This document shows positions 30,595-45,500 of a DNA stretch of 64,000 nt, piece by piece. This DNA comes from Pampus argenteus (lineage: Eukaryota > Chordata > Actinopteri > Scombriformes > Stromateidae). Where the stretch lies: the NCBI GenBank assembly GCA_036937835.1, contig CM072863.1:10900001-10964000 (forward strand). The letters run 5' to 3'. The position numbers were made by a program, and so were the translations under genes. The notes under the pieces were generated by a model that searched no databases, was not told the origin of the DNA, and saw nothing but the letters and a program-made list of their open reading frames with translations. Positions within the stretch are counted from its first letter, which is position 1. Every line of letters begins with the position of its first letter.

Positions 30595-33500
30595 TCAGAC
30601 TTGCATCTCTATCTCAAGTCCACCATTTCCCTTGTATTCATTGGCAGCAGGAGAAAGAGCGTTGTCGGGGTTTAAAGGGTATTGCTCGGGTTGCTTCACT
30701 GCGTTGTTGTGTGTCTTGATTTCAGGGCGGCAAAGCTGATTAAGTTTCTGTGGAGACAGGTTGGTGATACAACAGTCCCATTAGACAAAATATTTAAGTG
30801 CAATGCAGTAGGTTTGAAAGACAAAACAAGCAATTCGAATATGTCACATTGAGTTCTTAAATATTTATGGCCAAAAATTGAGAAATGAATAATATTTTCA
30901 ATCACTAATAATACAAAACTGTTACTAGCTTCTGTTTTTAATAATAGTTGGCATTCATTCTTCCATTCATCTTGTACAAATACATGCTGATTCGTCAAAT
31001 AAAATGGGGGGAAAATAATCAACAATCAAAAATATCAGCCTGTATGTAGGACTCATACAGAAAAGCCTCTCACCTCAAATTTCTCACATTTTTAAGGATC
31101 ATTAGTGTCAAGTTAAGTGGTTTTGTCAAGCACAGCAGCATGCGCAGCTGCATCTCCTTGAACAGCATGTCTGCTGGAGGGCCTCATTGAAAAATTGTTG
31201 TTCTTTTTAAAGCTTGTCGTACAACAGTAATTGTAATTGTTACGTTTTTTTTTTTATTTGACTGACAAACCATTTAATCTCTGTGGTGTAGACTCTTATC
31301 CATTTGTGTTCTATATTATCTTCACTGCCTCAAATTACAACTGTTAAATCTCATCATGACTGGACTGTGTGGAGTACTGTTAGCACAGCAATAATTGTTT
31401 GGATGTGTTGCATTTTTATAGACTTAATCTACTTTGTGTCCTTCAGATAGCACATTAGGTCAAAGAACGCAGGCTACCCCACAGTCACAGTCACTAATAC
31501 TGTTTGTTTAAGTGTCATAAGGAAGTCTGCTCTTAGACAAAGTCTATGCAATTACAATGAACAAATAAAGAAACTGAAACTACACATGTAAATAATTTCT
31601 AAAATAAGAACAAAATCAAATTTCATTATAAATGACACTGAAAGCATGAACCATCAAAGTCTCAAAACACAATGGATTTGCAGTACATATACAAAGTATT
31701 TATACTCATCTGAACTGATCTGATATTTAGAGTAGAAATTATAAATGATTAGGGCTTTTAGTGAGAGATGAGATGAGAGGATTTTCTTTTTTTCTGTTTT
31801 ACATTATTGTAACTTGAATATCTTTGAGTCTTAGACTAGTCAAGACATTTGAAGATATCATCTTCGAGTGACAAAAATTAAAATAATTAGTTAGTTACAG
31901 CCCTGCTAATATTATAATGACCACATAAGACTTTAAAACGGTTTTTATAGTATTACTTGTTCTTTTCTGAGTGCATACCTGCCACATTGTCCCTTTAATC
32001 TGAGTAAATTTAAAGATGATCCACAGAGGTACCAGCATGACGCAGAACAGTCCGAGGAACCAGCCCAAAGCATAAGCCCAGGTTGGGTAGACATAGGATT
32101 TGTTGAACTTGAGAGGCTTGTATTTCACCACTGAAAATACAAAGGTACCCTGGGAACAAGCAGCAACAAGAACAACAAACAACAACAACAGTTTTATTGA
32201 CACACTGATATTTGCTTCACCACCAGCCCAGTGATGTCTATCTATATAGTATTGTCTACTAGGGCATCAGTGTACTGCAGTTTATCAAACATTTTTTTTC
32301 TGTCAAAAATGTTTTTTTGTGGCTTTATGGATGGCAATGTTGCTCTGCCACCTTAGACTGAAATATCTACAACTACTGGATGTTTTGTCATAAAATGTAG
32401 ACATTCACGTCCCTCTCAGGATGAATTATATGATCATATGATGATCTCCCAACTTTTCACCATCAGCTCAACGTGTGAAATAGTTTGGTTGATGATGAAA
32501 ATTAATTGCCAAAAACTAATAATATTTCCGTCAGCTTCAGCTAATATTCTGTATAAAGTGCTAATTGACAAATGTTAGCATGCTAACAATGCTAAACTAA
32601 GATGGTGAACATAGGAAACATTATAAATGACGTTAGCATTAAGATCAAGGCACTGCTGGGCTTATGTATAGCCTCACAGAGCTGCTCTTTTTCTTCCCCT
32701 CTTTCCATCATTATTTGTATGATTGTGGTTTTGTTTGTTTGGTCTTGTACATTTACTTAACCTGAACTCATCTCAATCCCTCTTCCTTCCCAACAGAATA
32801 TGTTCCCTCAATTACATAACATAAACACAGATCCACAGATCACACATCATTTGCTCTCTTTCTCAATGAGTCCACCTCCTCACAGTAGGCAATATTTTTG
32901 TTCTGTTAAAGTACATCTGTTTTTTTTCACCCAAAATAACAAACAATATTGTGCCTATTCCCCGCAAAGAGAGACCTCACTGACATGGCGTGTTTGTCAA
33001 AATTAAGTTCTCAAGAAACTCTTTGAACTTGCTTTTAAGTCTCTTGAATCTCCTCCTCATTCCTTCTCAGGAAGTGACGGAATATAAAGACAGTAGAAGA
33101 CTGTCACATTTCAGCAAACATCAATGGATTTAGTGTGTGATCACACAAAAAAAATGTCACATTAATAACGAAAAAAAGGTCCATTTTATAGGCAAATAAA
33201 ATAAACTACTCACAAGACAAACACCAGGGGTAATGTAGAGCCAGCAAAACTTCATTAGTGGTGATGGACGATAACCTATCATGTCTTCAATGTTGTCATA
33301 CAGACGATCTGCACCTGTTCATAAAAGGAGAGTAAATTTAATTTTCATTAAACAGGATCGGGTGTCATTTTCAAAAAGTTGCCAATAAAATTATAAAAGT
33401 ATTTAAATCACTTGACAGGAGGGCAGTGTGAAGGACAGTGGATGTAGAGTTCTCCTGCATCTTTTGTATTTATTCACATTCAAAGATAAAAGATGAAACA

Positions 33501-36500
33501 CCTCTAATCCTATGTGAACATAGGATTAGAGTGAAGACAAAATATCTGGCAAATAAACTGACTGACTGACGTGTATCAGGTAGACGTGCATACCATGTTG
33601 TATAGGCACAGGTGCATAAAAAGGTATGTAAGCTGTGTAAGGAGCCTTAGCCTTAATTTGTAGGTTTAAATCCATGTGACCATCAATAGTAACATAAAGA
33701 CCTAAAAGGTGGATTCTTTACCATAATTTAGAAAATATTTATAAGGGCTAGGCAACCCCTGCAGCTTCTCACAGATGAAAATAATGGATTTAAAGTTCTT
33801 ACAGTATAACATTTAAATAATCATATATGTTGTGTGTGGTAAGCCCTGGCCAGGAGTCGAACCATGGATGTTGCATTTATGTGGTTGGTGACCCCCGAAA
33901 CTTACAATTTGATATATTAAACACAATTCCAGCATGCATGAAAATGAAAGCTGTCTGAAGTATATTTTTGCTTAATGCACAGTAGGATAACTCACCATAT
34001 ATCCATCCAATTGCTATCGACTGACATACCGAAAGAAGGAGAAGATTGTTGCCACTACAAACATAATGGTCAAACAGCTGAAGGAAATACAAGCCCCCCT
34101 GCAGAAAGATACAGTCAATGGTTATTATACAACAGGTAGTTCCAACCAAGCAATCTGATGACAGCACACTTTGCCACTGATGCTATCACATTTATGCTGT
34201 GATTATTGTATATAGCCTATTGTGTTGTTTTGATAGCATCTTTGGTTTGTTTTGTGGGAATCACAAACCCGGAGCAGACTTTTGAGTTGTCTTTTTTTTT
34301 TTGTAAAACTGGATTCAACTGAACTCATTTGGGTGTCTTGTGTAGTATTGCTTAATTAGAATTAGATTAAAGCAGTTCAATGTGCTACGGTATTGACTAT
34401 AAGTAAGTTAAAAAAAAGTGGAGAGGGTATAGAGGCTAACTTTTAGTCAAATAAAAGTGATGGGAGAGACAAAGTAGAGTTTTACCTCCGTGACAAGAAG
34501 TAGACCAAGAAAGAAACAGACTGAGCAGAGACAAAGCAGCAGCAATTCTCGACGATAAACCCTCCGAAAAACAGTGGGGAACATGTCCGTCACAGAGGTC
34601 ATCAGGCACTCCAAACTCACAAACTGATTAAGACACAGACCACTGATCAAACTCAAATATATCAACAAAAACCTGAGCATTAATATTTTGAGTATTAACA
34701 TCTGATTCATGCAATACATTTTTATCTTACCTGTGTATCGGCACCTAACAGAATGACCATGATGAAGAAGCATATAGCCCATAACTGAGGTAAAGGCATC
34801 ATGGCTACTGCCCGTGGATAGGCAATGAATGCCAAACCAGGACCTGCATTTAGACACATATTCAGTTATTTGATGCCGCTTTGTTTCTGTCATTGAATGT
34901 AGATACAACCTTTTTACATAATGTAACAGAGCAAAAGAAACAGTAATCTACCAACACACCGAGACTGTTCACAGTTTGATTAAAGAGATGGAGGCTAGAA
35001 TAAGTGTTTGATTATTTAATCCTCCTATAAATGGGATTAAAGGTTGTCATAGAAACACAATTTGGGAATTACTTGATCAGCAGTGTTTTACTGGAGGAAA
35101 GGATAATCCAGGAATTTGGTCTTTAAATACAAATTCGAACAAATACTGTGTATTAATATAGATTTCTTTTATTTTAACACTACATTATATATGAACTAAT
35201 GAATGAATGAAGGGCAACTGTCAAACAACAGATTTGACTGTTCAGTAGTTTGACAAATCATAGAAAATGATATAGCCATAAAGGCAGTCACAAACAACAG
35301 ATTCACTCTAAACTCTGTCTACAACTTTTATAATTATTTAAAAATGAGGTCTTTACATAAACAGAGGTGTATTTATACTGTGTATACTGTAAGTGATATA
35401 CTGTAGCACATGTGGTGGTGTGTTCTTACCAGACGCAGCCACTTCAGATATTGGCAGTCCTTGTTCGTAGGACATAAAGCCCAAAACTGAAAAGATAGCA
35501 AACCCTGCCACAAAGCTTGACCCACCATTCACCAAACACAGAACAAATGTGTCCCTGAGGGAAAAAAAGAAAAACACCAAGTATTAAAAGAATTTGAGAA
35601 GAAAACAATGAAGCATAATAGAGAAAGTAGGGGGTGAGAGAAATGACTGAGGCCATGCTGGAGGACCTGCTGGGCATGTGGACAGCCTGGCCACCTGGTC
35701 CAGCATTGCTTGTTGCCTCTGCCAACTAAAACCATGAAAACTGCATCTAGCGCATGTGATAAGAAGTGGTCAGAGGAGATTTTATCGCAGACACATTGTC
35801 ATGCCAAAAAGAGCCCCATAATTGTTCTGTGCCTCCTAATCTTCATAAACACAGTCTCAGCTTTGCCCCCCCTCTCATGTTGCTGAAACACATTTGTTTG
35901 GTGCCAGGAAATTACCAAAGAGGCACAGACATTAAAAAAAAAAGTCTTGAGGAAAACTGCATAAAGACTGTGTTTGGCCCAGCGCTAGGTTTTTGGAAAA
36001 TAGGCCCCATAGAGTGTACCAATTTACAGCAGCTATGTCTAATGTTTCTACAAACAAATACCCATCCATATTCATACACAAAGGCTATGACACATATCAC
36101 ATACAAGCTCAACTATACTGTAGCAGCATCAATGTAATGGCATTAAAAGTGACTGAAGAAATCTATTTAAATTCCCTATTATCTTTTTTTTTTTTTTTTA
36201 AACTTTAGGTTTCAGTGTATTATCAACTGAGCAATTGTCTTTTTATATCGTTTCCAAGTTTATAAAACATACTGCATCACATTTTTTATACTAAACCAAA
36301 GATTAAGGTTAGAAACAATGTGACAAAAATAGGGTATATATACTGTGTGTTTCTATAATAGATAAAGACACATACAAATAGTCATTTTTTGATGTTTGAG
36401 AAAATGAAAGAAACAGAATCTGAGGCCAATCTTCTGTACATTTTCCGATGGTGCATTTGAATTGAAAAAGATGAATAGGAAGCAAAAGAGCACTTACTTG

Positions 36501-39500
36501 TAACAATCATTGTTATATTGATTGTAACTGCCTAGAGCTGTCAAACTTCCCTGACAAATCCCAAAAGAGAAAAGGACTTGTGCACCTGCGTCCATCCAAA
36601 CCTGAGCAAATGTGAAAAATAAATGGTGAATTTTTTTACTAATTAAATCAATGTAAGAATGGAGACCAGTGAAATTAAAGCATTTTTACAATATTTAGGT
36701 TTGTCTTGTTATTTATGTTGAATTGTTGACTCGATTACTTACTTGAGGGTCCACCAACCTTGTTGGGTCAGGATAAAGATAGAAAGCTACACCATCCATA
36801 GCGCCTGGTAAAGTAAGTCCACGAGCCAACAGAACCACCAACATCAAATACGGGAAAGTGGCTGTAAAGTAAACTACCTGCCAACACGAGACAAGGAGGT
36901 TTTTGCTTTTAAAATTGTTTTGAAAAAACATTTATTATTGGTATATGAGATGAAGCTGCAACAGAACGGCTACAATACAAACAGCCGTCAAATACAGAGT
37001 AACACTGAACTGTAAATACATTTCTGTACACTGAAGCTCCACTGAGACTGATACAAAGACCAGATCTGGACCAAACTAAAAATCCGTCTGGACTATGTGT
37101 CAATTTTATGTTCTAATACTGTGTGAGTATTTTTTTTTGTGAAATATTATTTATTATTTATGTTTAAGCATTGCATGATTGAACATCCTTATTGGTACAC
37201 ATGTGTGCAGTGTGTGTTCCAGCATCTCAAATGTCAAGTTGATGCTTTTCTTTGTCTAAATATCTTTGCAATAAGGCATTTGAATACATCATCTTGCACT
37301 ATGAGTAAAGGCATTTTACACATTTTCTGACATTTTATAGAGAAAACAGTAGTAGACCAGTATCAGAAGTGTAACGTCATTACGATGACAATGAATTGTC
37401 ATTGGCTGTCAGTGATTTGTGAGCTTTATCACTAATGCTAGAAGTAAAATGTTGAGAACAGAGAATTTAAAAAGAGATGGAGAGGGAAATGTGTTTTTAT
37501 GCTCATTTAGTCCCATCCTGTGTGCTTATAAATTGCTTGTTCTCTTCATCAACTTGTTTCTTTCTTACCTTTTAACAACATACAGGCAGGTGACAAATGA
37601 AAGGAAAACCCTGAATGAATAAATGTAAAAACTATAATAAATAAAGGATTCATTATAGATTATGTCAACATGACATACCGCTACTATAATAAAAGGAACA
37701 CACGCGCATACACGTACACGCAATCCTATGTCCTTTTTTTTTTTTTTTTTTTTTACCTTTCCAGTGGATCTCACTCCTTTCCACACACAGAAGTAGCACA
37801 AGATCCAAGCCAGTAAGAGACACAATGCCAACTCCCACCTCAGGCTACCAACCTCTTCAATCCCTTTAGATATACCCAGTACCCGTCTCCTGAAAAGAGA
37901 AACATCATATTGCAATACCCGGGATAATCAAGACAAAAACATTGGGAACTTTGTGCAAGAGTAATATAAACTAATAAAGAAGGTTATTATGACAGTGAAG
38001 AAAGACTGATCAAGGTGAAGAAAATGGACCAACTTTGCAGAAAAATGTTTTAAGTCAAATTGCTGGTGCCTCAGGGCTTTACGTTAACTTTTTTCCCCTA
38101 GTCCTTGGGGAAGTTTATCTTATACACTGAGTCACGGTTATATTTTACTGTCTTTAGCGTATCGCCAGCTATCACCTGCTGCTGTTTCTGCTGTGCTGTG
38201 TGCGGGTGTCATGTTTTTGTCAAACAGACTCAAAGTTAAATACACTGAAGGCAGCCTGATGCCATTTTTGTGTTGAACCACAGTCAAGAAGTGAATTTGA
38301 TATTACAACATATGATATTTCCACTTGCTATACATCATCGATATACCAGCACAAAGAAGAAATGTAAGACGTCAGACTCTTTGTGTACGTGCTAGAAACA
38401 CAGAGAGTCTGCTGGACCTTTGATAGTCACTGGAAGCACATTCATGGCCCTTTGTAAGGACGACTCTGGCGACTCTACGAGAAGCTCTCCAGTGTGTCAG
38501 CATGCAAAGCCACTGCTTTTTATCATGTTAATGTTACCGTCATCCCTGAATATTTTGGAAAGCTCTGCATATAGCACAGGTAGTTATTGCTGTGTACTTA
38601 GTTTTGCCATCTTTGGTGTATTAGCACAGTGACGCCCCTCTTTCTGCCGTATCAAACTTAATTCAGGTTTGCTGTAATCTCTACTCACACACTGCTTACA
38701 AATAATTTTTTAATGTCTATTTTTAGGAGGAAATATGAGAAAAACTGTAGAACCCTGTGCCTGAAACTGCCTGACGAAACTATGATAGTAAAACTGCATG
38801 TTATCTACTAAGCAATGCTAACTGTGACTTTGCAAAAAGCAGTGTGGGAACATTTGAACGCCCTGTTTTAAGTCTTTTCTGCCAAATTCAGTTGTACGAC
38901 CAAATACTTTCAAGTATTAAGCTTCTGGTGACATAATCATTAGCATTACAAATGCGTCACAAATATATTGAAGATTGGGATCTTTGGGATTTTGTCTTGA
39001 AGAAGTAAAAGCACGGGAATAGTTTGGTATTTTGATATTCACTTCGCCCATGTGTGCGGTATTTTAGTGCCCAGCAGCTTTTTGTTGCCTCATTTGATAC
39101 CAAACTGTTGGTATTTTGGGAGAAACTAGTTCTGCACTGAGAATAGTCTTGGACCATCTGTTTGTGGCACAAAATCAATTTATCAACAATAGCAAACTAA
39201 ATATTGGCAGTAAATGTAAAGCTATAACAAAATAATGTGTACAATGTAAATAAATATCAATGTGAATAAGTAGATGTGTTTAAATGAGCCTGCTTCCTAC
39301 TTCCTTACAGTGCAGATGCTTTGCTGCTTGCTCTTGCCTGCTAGCTTTCTTCTGCTGACATTATTATTTTTTGTAATTTTTTGTGTATATAGTAGGCTAT
39401 TGTGGTACTATATGTGGTACTTAGCTAAAGCTAAGTAGTAGCAAGATGCTGTGCAATGCTGGATTTGCTAAGAGTAAATCATTTCCCTGGTAAATGAGTA

Positions 39501-42500
39501 AAAGACATTATCATTCAGGCATAGCATCTCTTCAACTCCTGTTCTTAGTAGGACACAGCGGTGGACAGCCGCAAAAGGGAGAACTATCAAAAAAAATCCC
39601 CAACAACCAAATTAGCAAACGTTGAACAGATTTGCTCACCTATTGGAGGACCCTAAATCTCCATCCGATGACCAGGATAACCTTTTATCTTCACGCAGCA
39701 GGGTAAAGACGGAGACTATTTCAGAAAGTAAAAGGCTATAGGGGAAGATGATGACTTGGCCTCAAACTCTAATTGTGGGTGACTTGTAAGAAGCATGTGC
39801 AGTAAGAACACCAAAATACTCTGCTTTCCCAAGGATATAATCTCTGACATGACAGAAAGAATTCTGCATATGGTGGCTGTATATCCAACTGTGAAAACCA
39901 TCATGCACACAGGGACAACTAATGTTGTGAAACAACAGTATAAAGTAATGAAACAAGACCTTATTGATCTGTTGAACACAGCTCTTGCTGAGGTGTTTAT
40001 CAGTGGCCCTCTATCGCCAATCAGAAGAGGAGCTGAGATGGCCACAGTCATTATTTTAAGGCAGATGTACTTATAATAAATAAATTATCTCTAACCTACT
40101 TTACTTCCTGCGTCAACCATTTGTTCCCTCTGCCAAGGACAAGAGACAAGAGGAATCAAAACAAGACATAACACAATGCAACAGGAACCTTAAACGAGAG
40201 CCACATCAGCCCCACCTGAAGAAACCTTTGAACATTAGACTTATCAGAGCCAAGATGAAGAGTCTCCACCGTACTCATCAACAACCACCTGTGAGAATTA
40301 AACTTCTCCACCCCCCAAACCCCATCCAGGTCACGCTCCTCACCAGTCACCCTTCCCCCCTCTTCATTGACCACATGAAAAATGTTGCTCACAGCTGGGA
40401 TGAAACTTACTCCCTGCTCTCCAATTTTATCTTCCCTAAACCCCCCTTGGCATTCACCTCCAGCATTGTCACCAATCGTCACAGTTACGACACCCCCTGT
40501 ACCACCACGGCATCAGAATCATCCCCTGACTTCACTGGCTGATAAAAGCACAGCACATCTAGTAATTTGTGTACAAACTACAACAAGCTCTAACTCAGAT
40601 ATCTGCTCATGACACTCATGACTTTTCCCAGGACAAGACAAGTCCCTGTGTGCTGGTAGCTTCCTCAATTCCTGTCTTGATGCGTAATAGAGAAAGAATG
40701 ATGAATCTGCTGAGAAAACACCCTACCAATTCTGCAAATGTATAAAATTTTGCATCTATTTCTCATCAGCTACAGCCTCTCCCAAAAACTTGGGTAGATA
40801 ATACTTTTAATTAATTAAATCTAGCTTTATCAAATGCCAGGTCTTTAGCAGAAAAACATTTTTAATCAATACATTTATTACCGAGCACAATCTTGATTTT
40901 TTTTTTTTTTTTACTGAAACTTGGTTAGACTAAGATAACAGTGCAGCGGTGTTATTGAACCTCTCCCAACCTCAGTTTTATGAGTGAAGATAAAGTGCAT
41001 AAATGGGTGAAACTGCGTTTTTGTTTAATGATTCCCTCCACCACCTTGAGTGGCTATCTATAGTCTGTCTTGACTTTGACTTATTGTTGGTCATTTTAAC
41101 TTTCATGTAACAACCCCCTGGACAAAGGGACTAAAGAACAGTGTTGTGTTCTTGATAACTATGGACTGACTCATGTGTGGCATGTGACCACACACAAGTC
41201 CACACACAACAAGGGGCACACTCTGGACTTAATTATGTCCCAAGGATCTGAACATTTATAAGGTTGTAGTGAGTAAAGTCTCTGTCTTCAAACAGAAGTA
41301 ACCACTGAAAACACCACTGAAATATTTATTTATTCTTTTCCTTCCTGACCCACCCTCTCATGGATCTCAGTCAAACTTGTAGATAATATCAATTCTAAAA
41401 TTACAAATGTTATTGAAGCCATTGCACCCAGTAATGTGAAGGCGGTCTCTAGTAAGAAAAGATCTCCATGGAGAAATGCTACACTGGTAAAAATATTTAA
41501 AAAAAGAGTGTAGAAAAGCTGAACACAGGTGGCAAAAAACAAATCTGAGGTTAATTAAAGAGATAAAGAGAGAATCCTACTTAAAGGACATGGAGGGACT
41601 ACTTTGTAGCTATAGACAATTACACATCTGACTGTACAGAAAAGACGTGAAGTTCCCCAAGGCTCTATTCTGGGGCCTCTTTCGTTTAACATCTACATGC
41701 TCCCACTGACTTAGATTACATACACATTTACATAACCATCACCAGGGGTATATGGTTTAATACAATAATCAATACTGAGTAAGTGCATTGAACAAATCAG
41801 TGACTGGATATGCAAGACTTTTCTACAATTAAACAAAGATAAAACTTAAAAAATAAGCTTTTGAAGGCCAAGAAAGAACGATTAAAGTTTTGGTAGTGTT
41901 AAACATCACAAACAAGCTAGAAATCCTGGTGTGACTTTTGCACTTTGTCTTAATGATTTTAATGTTTTATGTAAAGCTCTTTAAGTTGGCTTGTTTAACT
42001 GTACTATACAAATAAACCTTGCTTAAATAAAAAATAACAAATCACACCAGTCTTGTCAGTGAAAACTCTGTATTCTGTTGGAGAATGTCTCCTTTCCAAC
42101 ATTCTTTCATACCAAATTACCAATTATGAATTAATTATCAATGTGATCACTTGATACAGATACTGTGGAATTAAAACTGAAAGAGTGTTGGATTGAAAAA
42201 TCATTTAAACAGCTTTACCAAAATGTTTTTAAAATTTAATTTCTATCCTAAATATACTGTATATCATTTCCTGAAGAAGTGTCTTTTCATTTGTTGAGTC
42301 ATTGTTTATTTTTTTTTATTACACCCTCTAATCTTTTTTTATCCTGCCCAGCCTTTTGCACTTTGCACTACATGACCCGAAATTGCGTAAAATAAGGTGT
42401 GCTCAGAGACGCCCACACAGTCTTTGTGCTTGTCGCTGCACATGTGTCACTAAAAATTTTTTTCTTAAAAATGTTTTAAGAGTGGTTTAACATTTGGACT

Positions 42501-45500
42501 GATGGTGACACTAGTGAAATGTGCATGTAACCTGTATGCTACATTGGGGACTAGTGAGCAGTTACAATCTGAATACAACATAGAGATACAGCTCACCACA
42601 GATTCAAAAACTCTCCAACATCTTGGACCAGCCTCTTTATTTACTAATATTTATTTAAAAAAACACCTATAGGTTTTACTGTCATAGGCAAAGAAACACA
42701 AGTAATAGAGTACCAATGCACCTTCAGTGTTTAGCCTCCTAAAAATGTGATGTGTAAATTTCACTTACTCCCAGAATTCAGTCGCAGGCGTTGTTGCGTT
42801 TGCACCTGCTGTCCAATTGGATGACACATTTGTTTTATCAAATTCAAAGCAATATTCTAAGAGAAAAAAAATACACACAATGAGATAATTTAATTGATCA
42901 AAGTTAAAGTTAAGAGACAGACACAGTATTATATAATACAACATGATCCTCAACAAGTTTATATTAATTTGAGATTTGAAGGACCCTTATTTTCTTAATG
43001 TTCCCAAAATGTGTCCAATTCATCAGGAGTCTGACTAAATTAGAAGTGAGGACAAGCCACAGAAAACACAGTCGAACCACATAACCCACAGGCACCACCC
43101 TTGCTGTAACTGCTGGAATAAACAGTGTCCGTTTGAGAGGTCCTTTAAGGATGCTGTTGATCTATCAATCAATTAAGGGAGCAAACAATATTCTTAGAAT
43201 TCTGGTGTTTCTGTGGTTATTTCTCTGTTACTATTATTATGCAGACATATGATAAAAACTTGCACACATCTGTTCTTCATATAGTTAATCTCTTAATCTC
43301 TGTCTGCATGCCTACCTGTGTTCCAGCTGTTCCTGCAGCTGGCCCATGGGATCTCAGCACTAAAGGACGAGAAGAGGTAGAAGAAGGCCCAGGCCTGGAT
43401 GACGATGTATGACACTGCAGCATACGCAATCACTACCTGGGTAGCATAACCAATACCTGAGGAGGACAAGGTGTGGTTAATGTAGATTGTACTGTCGTTG
43501 GTCATTTGACTAATCAATTCATAATATCAGTGGATAACACCGTAAAGCTGGTTGGAGACAGATTGGTGCCAGCTGTTCTGAGGCAGGTAGACTGGCTTTA
43601 GACTGGCTATGGATCAATGAGCTTTAATCACTGACTGAAGGTGTAGAGTTCCCTCTTGGTATACCAGCTGGCACACCTGTTATAGCCAAGGTTAACTGAC
43701 TGATGACATGTAAAAGTTCAAGATCATGTTACAGTCGGAAGGAGATCTCCAGAGAAAGAAAGCTAGAGTGACAACTGCATCATAGAGATACACAGAGCCA
43801 CTTTGTCTCCAGTTTGTTTTCTGTGTTTTGTTGTTGTATTATGTGGCAGATATACCTTATTTCTCTGTGTTAAACCTCTTTTTTTGTCATAACACATCAA
43901 TGTACTACTGCTGAAAAGTCCCCTACAACTTTTTCTTTTTTACTTCTGTTTGAGTGGTGTTTTCTAAAAACTGCAGTGTCCGACGGCTTTAGTAAATTTC
44001 TTTTTGTGATCCATTTTTAAACAATTACACATTCAGCAAAAAAACCCAATAAACCTTGCGGCTCTTGATGGGCAGAGAGGTCAGACAATGTTAGAGACAG
44101 ACTCACACACTGTTCTGCTGTTTGTGTCTTTGCACCTGTTAATTCTACACACAGAATATGCACGAATAAAAGTGTGTAATTATTCCTTTTGGCGTGAGTA
44201 ACAGTTAGATGAATACCTGCTTGTAATGAGTTTACCTGTGGGAACTAACTTTGTTTTGTAAGTGCTGTAACACTTATACCGATAATATACCCACTTATAA
44301 CACAATCAGTGAATAGGATTTTATTATTTTAGGTGAGAATGAACATTTGACCTCAGCCCACTGACACTAGACAGGCTACATAGGTACACATCTTTCAAAG
44401 CCCTACATATTTTTTTTAAATAAAACTTTTTATGTATTCTTTTATGCTTCTTCTGTACCTTTGCATCCTTGCAATTTTACATTTTATTTAAAATTTTATA
44501 TATATTTATATATTATATTTTTTTATATCTTTTGTATTTATGATCTCATTGTTTTGCTTTTATTTGCTGTCACCTTTATTATTTCCTTCTTTTCTCTGTA
44601 ATGCACTTTGTAACCAGTGATTTCTTTTTGTTGATAAAGCAAGTTTTGTTATTTAGAAGTTGTGGGAATAAATTGGACTGTGAGTAGATTGACGCTTACT
44701 GTTACACACTGTTTCAGTTACAACACTAACCTTCAAACAAGGGGCAGAAATGCCTCCAGCAAGTAATACATCCCTGAGATGTGTACTGTCCCATTGCCGT
44801 CTCCAGGAGGAACATTGGAATACCACAAGAGAGGAGAAACAGGACATACGGAACCAGAAATGCACCTGGGTGAAACACGAGAAACACACCAACATACTGT
44901 CATAATGAAGAAGTTGGTTAACACAATCAAAAATGTGACTCATGACTGTTTCTGTCTTTTGCATTGCTACATCTCAATACAGTGTTGCTAAACCCACATA
45001 GGTTCCTTGATTTTGCCTAATCTTCACTGAATCTTTTTCTAAAGAAATGTCAATGACTCCAGATTTGGCAAAAAGATTAAAAAGACCGGTCTCCTTTGTC
45101 CCTTGACAATTTAGTTACACAAAGAAAAAACAAGTTCAGTTTCTTTGATAACTGATAACTGTCATGTTTTGTTGTTCTAGTCATGGACTCTTTGTGGGTT
45201 TTTTGTGCTCATAGTGCATGCTTTTTTTTTTTTTTTTGCATTTGACCTGTTGGCATTTTGGGTTCAAATCTTTTTGTGTTTGGGTTTTTTGTTTTTCCCC
45301 TTTTGTGTTCTGTGCTTCTCCCACCACCTGCTTTTCTTCCTCACCTTTCCTCCACACCTGCCCTGCATCACCCCCGTCAGCCCTGTCCTGCTTCCTGTGT
45401 TTTCCCCAACCAATTAGCTCCCTGCTATTGTTTTACCCCCTCACCTGTGCCCCATTTCTTGATTAGTTCTGTTTGTTTTTAAGTCCTGTATTTCAGTTGA

